Origin: Hymenobacter cavernae
Lineage (GTDB): Bacteria > Bacteroidota > Bacteroidia > Cytophagales > Hymenobacteraceae
Direction: 5' to 3'
Length of the DNA: 64,000 bases
NCBI RefSeq assembly: GCF_014641455.1
Contig: NZ_BMHT01000007.1
Location: 124,001-188,000 of the forward strand
In this document: in pieces, positions 27,123 to 35,529 of the stretch
Numbering within the stretch: the first letter of the stretch is position 1
How the letters are laid out: every line of letters begins with the position of its first letter
Made by a program: the position numbers and the translations under genes
Notes under the pieces: model-generated
Database searches by the model: none
What the model was told of the DNA's origin: nothing
Seen by the model: only the letters and a program-made list of their open reading frames with translations

Positions 27123-27236
27123 GTAGAGACGCATACTTGAGTCTCATCTTCGAACGACTGGCGCTAGAACGACGCAACCTGGAACAACCTAGGTACACAA
27201 CATCCGCAACGAGGAGACCCAAGTATGTGTCTCTAC
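27123..27236. repeat. Inverted repeat (GTAGAGAC family)
   Basis: Arms GTAGAGACGCATACTTGAGT (27123 onward) and the matching CAAGTATGTGTCTCTAC (ending 27236) pair with few mismatches over 23 bases and are 68 bases apart. It lies between susD and the metalloprotease gene. The arms differ from the other hairpin families in the window. Confidence 0.65.
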
Positions 27237-27304
27237 CTCGAAATTGTCGGTTTTCGCCTGACAAGCTAGCTCAACAACCATAAACCCCGCTTCCCGAACA
27301 CTTT

Positions 27305-29854
27305 ATGAGAATAACTCGACCCTTGCTGGTAGGAATGTTGGCCCTCGGCCAGGTTTCTGTCGCCCAAAACAACCCTTCCAATCCCGCCCCCAGAGCCGAA
27401 GCCAAGCCCGCCGCATCCATCTCATCGGTCACGCAGGGCATGAAGAAATTCGACGGCTATTTTCCTTTTTACTACGATGAAAAGAGCGGCAAAATCTACC
27501 TGGAGGTAGACAAGCTAGGTAAGGAGTTCCTGTATTTCGGCTCGCTTACCGACGGTGTTGGTTCGGGTGGGCCGGAGCGTGGACAGGCGTCCTCGGCCAT
27601 TGCCAAGTTTACGCGCGTCGGCAACAAGATCATGCTGGTCGAGCCCGTGTACGGCTACCGCGCCAGCGCCAAGAACCCGGATGAGCAGCACGCCGTGGAA
27701 AACGCCTTTGCCAAATCGGTGATTTGGGGCTTCAACCCCGCCGCGATAGAAGGCGACAAAGTGCTGCTGGACTTAACACCATTCCTGGTGCGCGACAGCC
27801 AGAAAATCGGCGACCGGTTAGGTACACCTAGCTATGCTGGCCCCGGCGTGGGTGGCGGTCGGGCAGGCGGTGGCGGGGCAGGTAATGCGCCGTATCGCTT
27901 CGACGAATCACGCTCGGCGGTCTATCTGGAGAACACCAGGAACTTCCCCAAAAACACGGAGTTCGAGGCCATGATAACGTTCACGGGCGGTCCGACTGGA
28001 GCGGGGCGTGGCTTTTTCGGAGGTGGCTCCGACATCGCGCCCGACCCGAACGCGGTGACGGTGAACATGCACCAGTCGTTCGTGGAGCTGCCCGACGACA
28101 ACTACAAGCCGCGCAAGTTTGACCCTCGCTCGGGCTTCAACCAGTTCACCTACATGGACTTTTCGGCGCCGATGACCGAGCAGCTTACCAAGCGCTACAG
28201 CCGGCGGCACCGCTTAGAAAAGAAAAACCCGAAGGCTGCGATGAGCGAGCCGGTCGAGCCGATTATGTACTACGTCGACCGTGGCGCGCCGGAGCCGATT
28301 AAGAAAGCGCTCATCGAGGGCGGCTCCTGGTGGAACCAGGCATTTGAAGCGGCCGGATATAAGAATGCCTTTCAGATCAAGGAGTTGCCCGCCGGCGCGG
28401 ACCCCATGGACATCCGCTACAACGTGGTGAACTGGGTGAACCGCTCTGGTAGCCCGAGGGCTTTTTCGTACGGCTCTTCGTACATCGACCCGCGCACGGG
28501 CGAGATTATCAAAGGTGTCGTGACCCTAGGTTCCGACCGTCACCGCCAGGACTACATGATTGCCGAGGGCTTGCTGCAACCCTACGAGGACGGCAAGCCG
28601 GTGAGCGACAAGATGGAGAAGATGGCCATGGCCCGCATTCGTCAGCTTTCGGCCCACGAAATCGGGCACACCCTAGGTTTCTACCACAACTTTGCCGCTA
28701 GTCCGAAAGGCCGCACGTCGGTGATGGACTACCCGTTTCCGCGCTTCTCGCTGAAGGCCGATGGCACCATCGACGTGTCGGACGCTTACGCCACGGGCAT
28801 TGGCAGTTGGGACAAGCGCGCCGTGCTCTGGGGCTACCAGGATTTCCCAAAAGGCACGAACGAGGACGAGGCGCTGGATAAAATCATGCAGGAAACCCTG
28901 AAGCAGGGCCACATTTTCATCCCGGACATTGGCGGCTACGTGCACCCCAACTCCCACCAGTGGGATGATGGCGAAAACACCGTGACGCAGCTCAACAAGC
29001 TGATGACCGTGCGCCGGCACGTGCTGGATAACTTCTCGGAGAAGGCCATCCAGAAAGATATGCCGATGGCTACGCTGGAGGAGGTGCTGGTGCCCATGTA
29101 CCTGCTGCACCGCTACCAGATTGAGGCCACGGCCAAGTCGCTGGGTGGCTTGTACTTCACCCACGCCGTGAAAAACGACGGCCAAACCATCACCCGCATG
29201 GTGGAGCCCGCCGAGCAGTGGCGCGCCTTCGATGCCCTGATGGCTACCGTAGCGCCGCAGGCCCTAGCCTTGCCCGAAAAACTGATTCAGAAGATTCCGC
29301 CGCGCCCTTCAGGCTTCCCCGGCGGCCTCGAAACGTTCAGCGGCTACACCGGCCCCACCTTCGACCCATTGGCCGCGGCCGAATCGGCGGCTAACGAGAC
29401 GATTTCCTCCATTCTGAACCCGGAACGGGCGGCGCGCCTCGTCGAGTACCACGCCCGCGACGCGGCCCAGCCCGGCTTGCTGCCCGTGATGAACAAGCTG
29501 CTGGATAAAACCTGGAAAACGCCCCTGGCTTCTGGCTACAATGGTGAATTGCAAGTAGTAGTGAACAACCTCACCCTGAAATACTTGCTAGCTTTAGCTG
29601 CCAACGAAAAAGCATCGCCCGGCGTGCGCGGCGCGGCCTTGCTGAAAGTTGATGATCTTCAGCAATGGATGAGCGCCACCGTGGCGAAGGCCGAACCCAG
29701 GCAGAAAGCCAACCTGCTGTTTGGCCTGGACCAGATCGGCAAGTACCGCGAAAGCCCCGAAAAATTCCTAACACCGGCTGCTTCCGCGATGCCTCCCGGC
29801 GCGCCCATCGGCATGCCCGCTATGGACTTCCTGAATGATGACCTAGCTTATTAG
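27305..29854 (+). CDS. Secreted zinc metalloprotease (DUF5117/DUF5118/DUF4953 type)
   Basis: 849-residue exported protein. A signal peptide (MRITRPLLVGMLALGQVSVAQ) is followed by the characteristic opening of this Bacteroidota protease family: GMKKFDGYFPFYYDEKSGKIYLEV (DUF5118-like) and a DUF5117 region with Gly-rich loops near residues 180-200. The catalytic motif HEIGHTLGFYH near residue 450 is a metzincin-type HExxHxxGxxH, with three zinc histidines and the catalytic Glu, and VMDYPF downstream is the Met-turn. The C-terminal half (after about residue 600) is helical. It probably acts in the periplasm or at the surface. Placement after a SusCD pair and before an M20 amidohydrolase suggests a peptide-use locus. 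Confidence 0.9.
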   Translation: MRITRPLLVGMLALGQVSVAQNNPSNPAPRAEAKPAASISSVTQGMKKFDGYFPFYYDEKSGKIYLEVDKLGKEFLYFGSLTDGVGSGGPERGQASSAIAKFTRVGNKIMLVEPVYGYRASAKNPDEQHAVENAFAKSVIWGFNPAAIEGDKVLLDLTPFLVRDSQKIGDRLGTPSYAGPGVGGGRAGGGGAGNAPYRFDESRSAVYLENTRNFPKNTEFEAMITFTGGPTGAGRGFFGGGSDIAPDPNAVTVNMHQSFVELPDDNYKPRKFDPRSGFNQFTYMDFSAPMTEQLTKRYSRRHRLEKKNPKAAMSEPVEPIMYYVDRGAPEPIKKALIEGGSWWNQAFEAAGYKNAFQIKELPAGADPMDIRYNVVNWVNRSGSPRAFSYGSSYIDPRTGEIIKGVVTLGSDRHRQDYMIAEGLLQPYEDGKPVSDKMEKMAMARIRQLSAHEIGHTLGFYHNFAASPKGRTSVMDYPFPRFSLKADGTIDVSDAYATGIGSWDKRAVLWGYQDFPKGTNEDEALDKIMQETLKQGHIFIPDIGGYVHPNSHQWDDGENTVTQLNKLMTVRRHVLDNFSEKAIQKDMPMATLEEVLVPMYLLHRYQIEATAKSLGGLYFTHAVKNDGQTITRMVEPAEQWRAFDALMATVAPQALALPEKLIQKIPPRPSGFPGGLETFSGYTGPTFDPLAAAESAANETISSILNPERAARLVEYHARDAAQPGLLPVMNKLLDKTWKTPLASGYNGELQVVVNNLTLKYLLALAANEKASPGVRGAALLKVDDLQQWMSATVAKAEPRQKANLLFGLDQIGKYRESPEKFLTPAASAMPPGAPIGMPAMDFLNDDLAY

Positions 29855-29857
29855 CCT

Positions 29858-30000
29858 GTAGCGCGAAGCTCCAGCTTCGCGTGTCGTTGAACGAAATCGT
29901 TGCTAGGTTTTGGTCGTGCAACGATACGCGAAGCTCCAGCTTCGTGCTACATCACAACGATTCCGTGCAACGATGCGCGAAGCTCCAGCTTCGCGCTACA
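29858..30000. repeat. Three tandem GCGAAGCTCCAGCTTCGC hairpins
   Basis: Three copies of the same hairpin at about 29858-29884, 29926-29952 and 29974-30000, the last two inside a longer direct repeat that begins CGTGCAACGAT. All have the loop TCCA. The same family with a different loop occurs at 7021-7052. They fill the space between the protease gene and the amidohydrolase gene. Confidence 0.8.
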
Positions 30001-30028
30001 TTTCAACCTCAACCAACCACTACTCCCC

Positions 30029-31702
30029 ATGAAAAGAAAACTACCGCATCTTTTCCGCCGCGCTGGCCTTGTGCTAGCCACGGCCGGCTTAGTGGGCGCC
30101 CTCGCGCCTAGGCAGGCCGCTGCCCAAACCACGATGTCGCCGGCCAAGCTGGAGGCGCTCAAAAAAGAGATGGTGGCTGAAATCGACAAGCAGCAGAAAT
30201 CCACGCAGGAAATGGTGGATATGGTGTTCAGCTTCGGGGAGCTAGGTTTTCAGGAAACGGAAACCTCGCGCTACTTGACCGATATTCTGAAGAAAAATGG
30301 CTTTACCATCGAGCAAGGCGTTTCCGGTATTCCGACCGCTTGGATGGCGAAATGGGGCTCTGGCAAGCCAATTATTGCCATTGGCAGCGACATCGATTGT
30401 ATTCCGAAAGCCTCGCAGAAGCCCGGCGTAGCCTATCATGCCCCCATCATTGAAGGAGCACCCGGCCACGGCGAAGGCCACAACTCGGGCGAGCCGCTGA
30501 ACATCACGGCGGTGCTGGCGCTCAAGAAGATCATGCAGCGTGAGAAGATTCCGGGGACGCTGGTGCTGTGGCCGGGCGTGGCCGAAGAGCAGCTCGGCGC
30601 GAAAGCCTACTACGTGCGCGACGGTTTCTTTAAGAACGTAGATGCCTGCATCTTCACCCACGTCGGCGATAACCTAGGGGTATCGTGGGGCGATGTAGGC
30701 GGCAACGGTATTGTGTCCGTTAAGTTCAACTTTAATGGGCAGGCGGCGCACTCGGCCGGAGCACCGTGGCGTGGCCGTAGCGCCCTCGATGCCGTGGAGC
30801 TGATGGACATTGGCTGGAACTTCCACCGCGAGCATATGGAGGTGACCCAACGCTCGCACTACGTCATCCCCGACGGCGGCGACCAGCCCAACGTGGTGCC
30901 CTCGAAGGCGTCGGTGTGGTACTACTTCCGCGACCGAACCTACCCCAAGATCATGCAGATGTACCAGGACGGCATCAAGATGGCCCAGGGCGCCACGATG
31001 ATGACCAACACGGAAATGACGTATGAAATCCTGGGTAGCGCCTGGCCGGGCCACATGAACAAGCCCATGGCCGAGGTGATGTACGAGAACATCAAAATGG
31101 TCGGTCTGCCCACCTGGACGCCTGATGATCAGACTCTGGCTCGCGCCACGCAAGTCGAGATGAAGGCACCCAAAACCGACCGTCGCGGGCGCCCCATCGA
31201 CGGTCTGGCCATGACCCTGGACAGCCTCAGCAAGCCCGACAACAACTCCATCGGGGGCGGCTCCGACGATATTGCGGATATTTCCTGGAACGTGCCCACC
31301 ATTGTGCTGCGCTACCCGGCCAACATTCCGGGCTTGCCTGGTCACCACTGGGCCAATGCCATTGCTATGGCCACACCCATCGCCCACAAAGGCGTGACGG
31401 CCGGCGCCAAAGCCGAAGCCATGACGCTGCTCGACATGCTCGTGAAGCCTGAAATCATCAAAAATGCCTGGTCTTACTTCAACGACGTGCAGACCAAGGA
31501 CACCAAGTACACGCCGTTTATCTCCAAAACCGACAAGCCCGCTATCGAGCTGAATAAAAAGATCATGGCGGAATTCCGGCCCGAGATGAAGAAGTACTAC
31601 TACAATCCGGCGAAGTACAAAACGTACCTGGAGCAGCTAGGTATCAAGTACCCAACCGTGCGCCCCGCCGGCACGACCCAGTCGGCTACAGGCGGTGAGT
31701 AG
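30029..31702 (+). CDS. M20 family amidohydrolase (AbgB-like), secreted
   Basis: 557-residue exported metallo-hydrolase. The ATG at 30029 gives a signal peptide ending APRQAAAQ; the frame is open upstream to 29900 across hairpin repeats and that part is not coding. The M20/M28-type core shows IIAIGSDIDCIPKASQKPG, GHGEGHNSGEP (metal ligands), LVLWPGVAEEQLGAKAYYV (catalytic and metal Glu) and PNVVPSKASVWYYFRD in the dimerisation domain. The closest named relative I can suggest is p-aminobenzoyl-glutamate hydrolase subunit B. It probably cleaves an amide-linked amino acid conjugate in the periplasm, acting with the preceding protease and SusCD pair. The last codons, PAGTTQSATGGE, recur as a remnant at 35305-35348. 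Confidence 0.9.
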   Translation: MKRKLPHLFRRAGLVLATAGLVGALAPRQAAAQTTMSPAKLEALKKEMVAEIDKQQKSTQEMVDMVFSFGELGFQETETSRYLTDILKKNGFTIEQGVSGIPTAWMAKWGSGKPIIAIGSDIDCIPKASQKPGVAYHAPIIEGAPGHGEGHNSGEPLNITAVLALKKIMQREKIPGTLVLWPGVAEEQLGAKAYYVRDGFFKNVDACIFTHVGDNLGVSWGDVGGNGIVSVKFNFNGQAAHSAGAPWRGRSALDAVELMDIGWNFHREHMEVTQRSHYVIPDGGDQPNVVPSKASVWYYFRDRTYPKIMQMYQDGIKMAQGATMMTNTEMTYEILGSAWPGHMNKPMAEVMYENIKMVGLPTWTPDDQTLARATQVEMKAPKTDRRGRPIDGLAMTLDSLSKPDNNSIGGGSDDIADISWNVPTIVLRYPANIPGLPGHHWANAIAMATPIAHKGVTAGAKAEAMTLLDMLVKPEIIKNAWSYFNDVQTKDTKYTPFISKTDKPAIELNKKIMAEFRPEMKKYYYNPAKYKTYLEQLGIKYPTVRPAGTTQSATGGE

Positions 31703-31790
31703 GAAGTAGGCTAGCTTTTCACAAAGCTAGGTTTCAGCTGTTGGAGCAAAAGAAGCGGTGTTACGCCTGAGCGCGTGGCACCGCTTTTAT
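31658..31790. repeat. Left copy of a ~130-base direct repeat (3' end of amidohydrolase gene plus terminator)
   Basis: From the last 15 codons of the amidohydrolase gene through GAGTAGGAAGTAGGCTAGC and the AAGCGGTG/CACCGCTT terminator. A diverged copy in the same order and orientation occupies 35305-35434. Confidence 0.8.
31753..31789 (+). terminator. Terminator after the amidohydrolase gene
   Basis: Stem AAGCGGTG..ACGC / GCGT..CACCGCTT followed by TTATTTT on the + strand. Confidence 0.8.
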
Positions 31791-31872
31791 TTTGGCTCAT
31801 GCTACGATTAGCACTTGATATGTAGTTTAATTTATTGTAAAAGTACAATTATTAAAAAATAATTGTAGGGGG

Positions 31873-31906
31873 TTGTTTCAAATACATGGGAGAGTACATA
31901 ACTTTG
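31873..31906 (+). promoter_or_regulatory. Bacteroidota-type promoter for the 31.9-35.3 kb gene set
   Basis: A perfect -7 element TAACTTTG (TAnnTTTG) at 31899-31906 with TTG at 31873-31875 as -33, spacing 23. The predicted start is about 25 bases before the lipoprotein ATG at 31937. An AT palindrome TACAATTATT/AATAATTGTA (31844-31867) lies just upstream and could be an operator. Confidence 0.55.
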
Positions 31907-31936
31907 ATAAATTACTATATATAAAAAACATAATTG

Positions 31937-32953
31937 ATGAAGAAAGTATTACTTAGTATAGTAATAGCTGCGTTTTTAGGAAGTTGTTCAGAGGAAAAAA
32001 ACATTCTCGATACATATTCTACCATGCGGTTCGAAGACCTGGCTGTACCCGCTAGTATTCGCCCCCAGACGTTAGCTACTGTTGATTTTATATCTGCTAC
32101 ACAGGGCTTTGTTGGAGGTGCGCAGGGGATCATCCTGGCAACGACAGACGGCGGGCAATCGTGGCAGGATAGAAGTCAGAAAGTACTGGGTGATGTAAAT
32201 AAATTACTATTTACATCTGCTACTAATGGCTGGGCTGGTACCAGCACTGGTCTGTACCGCACCATTGATGGTGGGGTGAGTTGGAAAAGGCAAGAATACC
32301 TTCCTGTGGAGGATATTCAGCTGGTCACCGCCAAGGTAGGCTACGCGGTAGGTCCCGATAATACCATTTTGCGGACCAACGATGGGGGAGCTAGCTGGAG
32401 TTCTCAAAACGCTTACAACTGGTATCCTAGGCTCGATTTGCACGCCGTATCCTTCACCTCCGCCGATTCCGGGGTGGCAGTAGGTTCGGAATATGCTATC
32501 TACAAAACCACTAACGGTGGATTAAATTGGGATCGAAACTCCTTGGGCGGCTTTCCCAATATGTACGACGTTGTGCGCTATCGTAATGGGAAAGGGTTTG
32601 TGTGGGTAGGAGGAGCCAAAAACACGGGTATTGAGGGCGGGGGCTTTCAGGAAGTATTTCCTGTTCCGGGTAGCACAACTACCAGCAACTGGACCATCTA
32701 CCGCGTTCATCCAAGCAATACCTTCACGATTCGAGGGCTAGCACAGTGGCAGGATAACATCGTAGCCGTTGGCGATTGGTCGATCATTCGTAAGCATAAG
32801 GAATATAGCAAGTACGACTCACCTTGGGTGCAGGTCTTGGGGCCTGATGGTACTACAATCCGGCACAACTACCGTGCGGCTGATTTCTCTGATGCCAGCA
32901 CCTTTTTCGCCGTGGGCGACTCGGGTACCGTCTCTCGTTTTCACTATAACTAA
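31937..32953 (+). CDS. YCF48-like beta-propeller lipoprotein
   Basis: 338 residues starting MKKVLLSIVIAAFLGSC, a lipoprotein signal with the lipobox cysteine at residue 17 (a TTG one codon earlier is also in frame). The body is a repeated propeller blade with the pattern TTDGGQSWQ, TIDGGVSWKR, TNDGGASWSS and TTNGGLNWDR, each followed by an xxFxxxxxGxAVG strand. This is the YCF48/Hcf136-type repeat, also seen in secreted BNR-like proteins of Bacteroidota. It is a surface or periplasmic anchored protein of unknown ligand. Three bases separate it from the next gene, so it heads an operon of three envelope proteins. GC is lower than in the flanking genes. Confidence 0.8.
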   Translation: MKKVLLSIVIAAFLGSCSEEKNILDTYSTMRFEDLAVPASIRPQTLATVDFISATQGFVGGAQGIILATTDGGQSWQDRSQKVLGDVNKLLFTSATNGWAGTSTGLYRTIDGGVSWKRQEYLPVEDIQLVTAKVGYAVGPDNTILRTNDGGASWSSQNAYNWYPRLDLHAVSFTSADSGVAVGSEYAIYKTTNGGLNWDRNSLGGFPNMYDVVRYRNGKGFVWVGGAKNTGIEGGGFQEVFPVPGSTTTSNWTIYRVHPSNTFTIRGLAQWQDNIVAVGDWSIIRKHKEYSKYDSPWVQVLGPDGTTIRHNYRAADFSDASTFFAVGDSGTVSRFHYN

Positions 32954-32955
32954 CG

Positions 32956-33588
32956 ATGTATAAAAAAATAGTGAGCGTCCTGCTGCTGGCAGCAGGGGCG
33001 ACTCTAAGCGCGCGTGCGCAAGTCAGCAAGTTTTCCGGATGTTATGGCGTGGGTGCTGTGCTGGTTCGCAGTTCAGCCCCTGAAGCTGATCCGTCCTACA
33101 TGCCTGGTTCTGTGAATGAAACGTATAGGCTGAAAACTGTCAACGCCAAAGCTATTCACTTAGCGCTGAGTCTAGGTTTTGATACCCCAATTCTTAAGTT
33201 TAGTCCCGAACACTCGGTAGGCATTTCGCTCAATGCGAGTGCAGGCATCTTAGGTGCTCCGGAAAAAATAGATGGCTTTAATACGCGACTGCTGCTTGAT
33301 TTCCCTGAATACGTAACGTGGCGTTACGGGGCCAAAGCTACTAAGAAGTCAAAGAAAAGCTTTGGGGTGGGAGCCGGCCTAGGTTACCGGGCCAGCTACT
33401 TCTTCATTCCGTTCCGCTCGCCCAGCGCCATGCTGGAAGGCGTGTACAGTTCCGACAAAGCCGATTGGTTTTTGCGCCTGAGCGGCGACTTACGCCCTAC
33501 ACGTTTCTACAATGTGTATTCCAGCGAGGGGTCGGTTGAGGTACTGTCGCTGCAAGAGCTACATGTGACTATGGGCAAAACGTTCTAG
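32956..33588 (+). CDS. Predicted small outer-membrane beta-barrel or secreted protein
   Basis: 210 residues, not recognised as a named family. Signal peptide MYKKIVSVLLLAAGATLSARAQ. The mature part has alternating amphipathic strands, Gly/aromatic-rich (AIHLALSLGFDTPI, HSVGISLNASAGIL, SFGVGAGLGYRASYFFI) and ends in aromatic Phe (MGKTF), as outer-membrane barrels do. It starts three bases after the YCF48-like lipoprotein gene and is followed 28 bases later by another secreted protein, so the three are probably made together and may form one envelope complex. Confidence 0.65.
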   Translation: MYKKIVSVLLLAAGATLSARAQVSKFSGCYGVGAVLVRSSAPEADPSYMPGSVNETYRLKTVNAKAIHLALSLGFDTPILKFSPEHSVGISLNASAGILGAPEKIDGFNTRLLLDFPEYVTWRYGAKATKKSKKSFGVGAGLGYRASYFFIPFRSPSAMLEGVYSSDKADWFLRLSGDLRPTRFYNVYSSEGSVEVLSLQELHVTMGKTF

Positions 33589-33616
33589 ATACTACTCCTA
33601 CTTTATTCATCTTTTT

Positions 33617-35260
33617 ATGCTGAGATCATACATAAGGATGGGCAGCTTACTGCTCAGTCTATTAGCCTGCACAAGCGTTAGCATTGCTCAAACGCTGGTA
33701 GGCAATGTAAAGCTAGCCCCAAAGGAAGCCTTGGGCGGCGTGGTGCAACTCGCCGATAACAAAACAGCAGTTTTTATTTCCTCCAGTGAATCGAACGATG
33801 TGCGTGTGCTCCTGCTCCAGGCAACTGGAAAGACCGCTTGGGAGGGTAAAATCAGCCGCTTTCAGTTTGCCAAGCCTGAGGTTATTGTGCTAGGTATTGG
33901 CACGGGCAAAAGTACCCAGTCTGGCCGGGAGCGGCAGGCCTTATCCAGCTTCCTAAATCCAGTAGATGTATTCACTAATAGTTCCGACCTCTATACTGTA
34001 GAAGTCCTCTTATCTGATGTCGATAAGAAGGAAAAGGAATCAGCCCTGAAACACGGAAGTACAGTAGTACAGCATTTTGATGAAAGTGGTCAGCTACAAC
34101 GTGCGGTATTTGCACCTACTACGGTAGAGAAAAAGGTAGAGCGACGTGTGATGGCTCATTTTGCAGAAGGCAGTGCTTATTACAAAATAGCGCGCGAACG
34201 TAACGAGCGAGAAGATAAAACAGAACACTTTTTGGAGGTCTATGATCTCAACAAAAAAACTCGACGTCGCATCACATTAGGCTTGCCAGCTACACCTGAG
34301 CGTACGAAGTCTAATATATTTTATAACGATTGGTGCTACCTAGGTCATCGCTCAGGGCAGTCTTACTTAGTCAGACGCTTGAGAGGGCACAGCAAAAAAG
34401 ATAATTTTTCGCGTATGCCTGTCGAGTTTGAGGTCTTGGTAGTAAACAATGACGGACAGAAAATAGGAGGCTTTGTGACTACTCTCGGCCTCGAAAAAGG
34501 AACTTACCCAATCTATTCGGGTAGTTTCCAGCAAGCAGTGGAACAAAGCCACATCTACCGGGAGCATAGTACGAGCAAATACACCTTTGATGAATACGAC
34601 CTGATAACTGGAGGCTTTGGTGACTTCTACCTAGATTATGCCACTGGTGATGTAGTTATCTACGGAGAGTACTCGCATGGGAGTGAAGGAAAACAGGATT
34701 ATGGCTATGGTGATGATAATGAAGGGCTGTTCATGCATCGCTATGATCTGAATGGCGTAGCTCGTAGCAAATACCAGACAGCTTACCCGAAAGAGCTAAG
34801 CAAAGTCCAGAAAAATGCATTCAGCGGTGGGAAAATGTATCGTTCGTGCACCTTCCTGCCTGATCCGGTCACTGGTAATTTGGAGTTTACAATTAGCTGT
34901 GGTGTGATAATGGGCGGTGGCGGAAAGTTCTTTTTGAAATTTGATAAAGAGCTGAAGTATAAATCCTTCATCTACCGTCCGATTGAAGTCAAGGAACGGC
35001 GTCTTGGGTCAGAAGAAACAGAAATAAGCTATGTTCCTCCTGTTTGGATTACGCAAGGAACTAGCGCTAACGTAGAATCTCGGGAGCTAGCTGCGGCTGC
35101 CAAAGAAGATCCTTTGTATGCAGCAATCTGGAAGATGCATCAGAAAACGGCAAAGACTAATCCTGATACTCGCTACTACTTAGCTCACCCTGCAAGTGGA
35201 GCCCTGTTGTTAGAACAGCAAAAGCTAGTAGGGGGTAGCGTTTCAATCTATACCTTCTAA
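33617..35260 (+). CDS. Secreted protein of unknown function
   Basis: 547 residues, family not recognised. The N-terminus MLRSYIRMGSLLLSLLACTSVSIAQ is a signal peptide. The rest is rich in beta-strand segments with repeated Tyr/Asp/Gly patterns (GDFYLDYATGDVVIYGEYSHG, NEGLFMHRYDLNG), which would suit a beta-propeller, but no catalytic motif is visible. GC and codon use are nearer to the two preceding genes than to the amidohydrolase upstream. It is the last gene of the set; the remnant of the amidohydrolase 3' end and its terminator follow. Confidence 0.65.
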   Translation: MLRSYIRMGSLLLSLLACTSVSIAQTLVGNVKLAPKEALGGVVQLADNKTAVFISSSESNDVRVLLLQATGKTAWEGKISRFQFAKPEVIVLGIGTGKSTQSGRERQALSSFLNPVDVFTNSSDLYTVEVLLSDVDKKEKESALKHGSTVVQHFDESGQLQRAVFAPTTVEKKVERRVMAHFAEGSAYYKIARERNEREDKTEHFLEVYDLNKKTRRRITLGLPATPERTKSNIFYNDWCYLGHRSGQSYLVRRLRGHSKKDNFSRMPVEFEVLVVNNDGQKIGGFVTTLGLEKGTYPIYSGSFQQAVEQSHIYREHSTSKYTFDEYDLITGGFGDFYLDYATGDVVIYGEYSHGSEGKQDYGYGDDNEGLFMHRYDLNGVARSKYQTAYPKELSKVQKNAFSGGKMYRSCTFLPDPVTGNLEFTISCGVIMGGGGKFFLKFDKELKYKSFIYRPIEVKERRLGSEETEISYVPPVWITQGTSANVESRELAAAAKEDPLYAAIWKMHQKTAKTNPDTRYYLAHPASGALLLEQQKLVGGSVSIYTF

Positions 35261-35304
35261 AAGCTTACCTATTCAATTGAGATTTAGCATCAAGCATCTA
35301 ACCA

Positions 35305-35348
35305 TGTGCCCCGCCGGCACAAGCCAGTCGCAGAGCGGTGGCGAGTAG
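35305..35348 (+). pseudogene. Remnant of the 3' end of an amidohydrolase gene
   Basis: In frame it reads CPAGTSQSQSGGE then TAG, closely matching the last residues (RPAGTTQSATGGE) of the amidohydrolase at 30029-31702. The downstream non-coding sequence and terminator match as well. No upstream part of the gene remains here. Confidence 0.7.
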
Positions 35349-35395
35349 GAAGTAGGCTAGCTTTTCACAAAGTTGGGCTTTGGCTGTTAAGCATA

Positions 35396-35433
35396 AGAAG
35401 CGGTGTTACGCCTGAGTGCGTGGCACCGCTTCT
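35396..35433 (+). terminator. Terminator copy in the right repeat
   Basis: AGAAGCGGTG / CACCGCTTCT stem, the counterpart of the terminator at 31753-31789. Its T run is shorter. It can end the three-gene transcript. Confidence 0.6.
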
Positions 35434-35529
35434 TGCGTGTGCTTCGCTCGGAGAAATCCCTGTTTATATATTTTTAAAATAATACAATTTACCTTCGCCC
35501 TGATAAGCATACTTAACAGGTAAGAACAA

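Larger units (their letters stand above)
35305..35434. repeat. Right copy of the ~130-base direct repeat
   Basis: Diverged copy of 31658-31790 in the same orientation (GAGTAGGAAGTAGGCTAGC and CTTTTCACAAAG are identical). The two copies bracket the three-gene set at 31.9-35.3 kb. Confidence 0.8.

Noticed and set aside
29940..29970. Another LacI-type operator near the amidohydrolase gene (ACAACGATTCCGTG)
   Set aside because: The right half does not match the palindrome, and the sequence is part of a REP-like direct repeat.
29858..30000. Possible CRISPR-like array
   Set aside because: Only three hairpin units with unequal spacing, no spacer pattern and no cas genes nearby.
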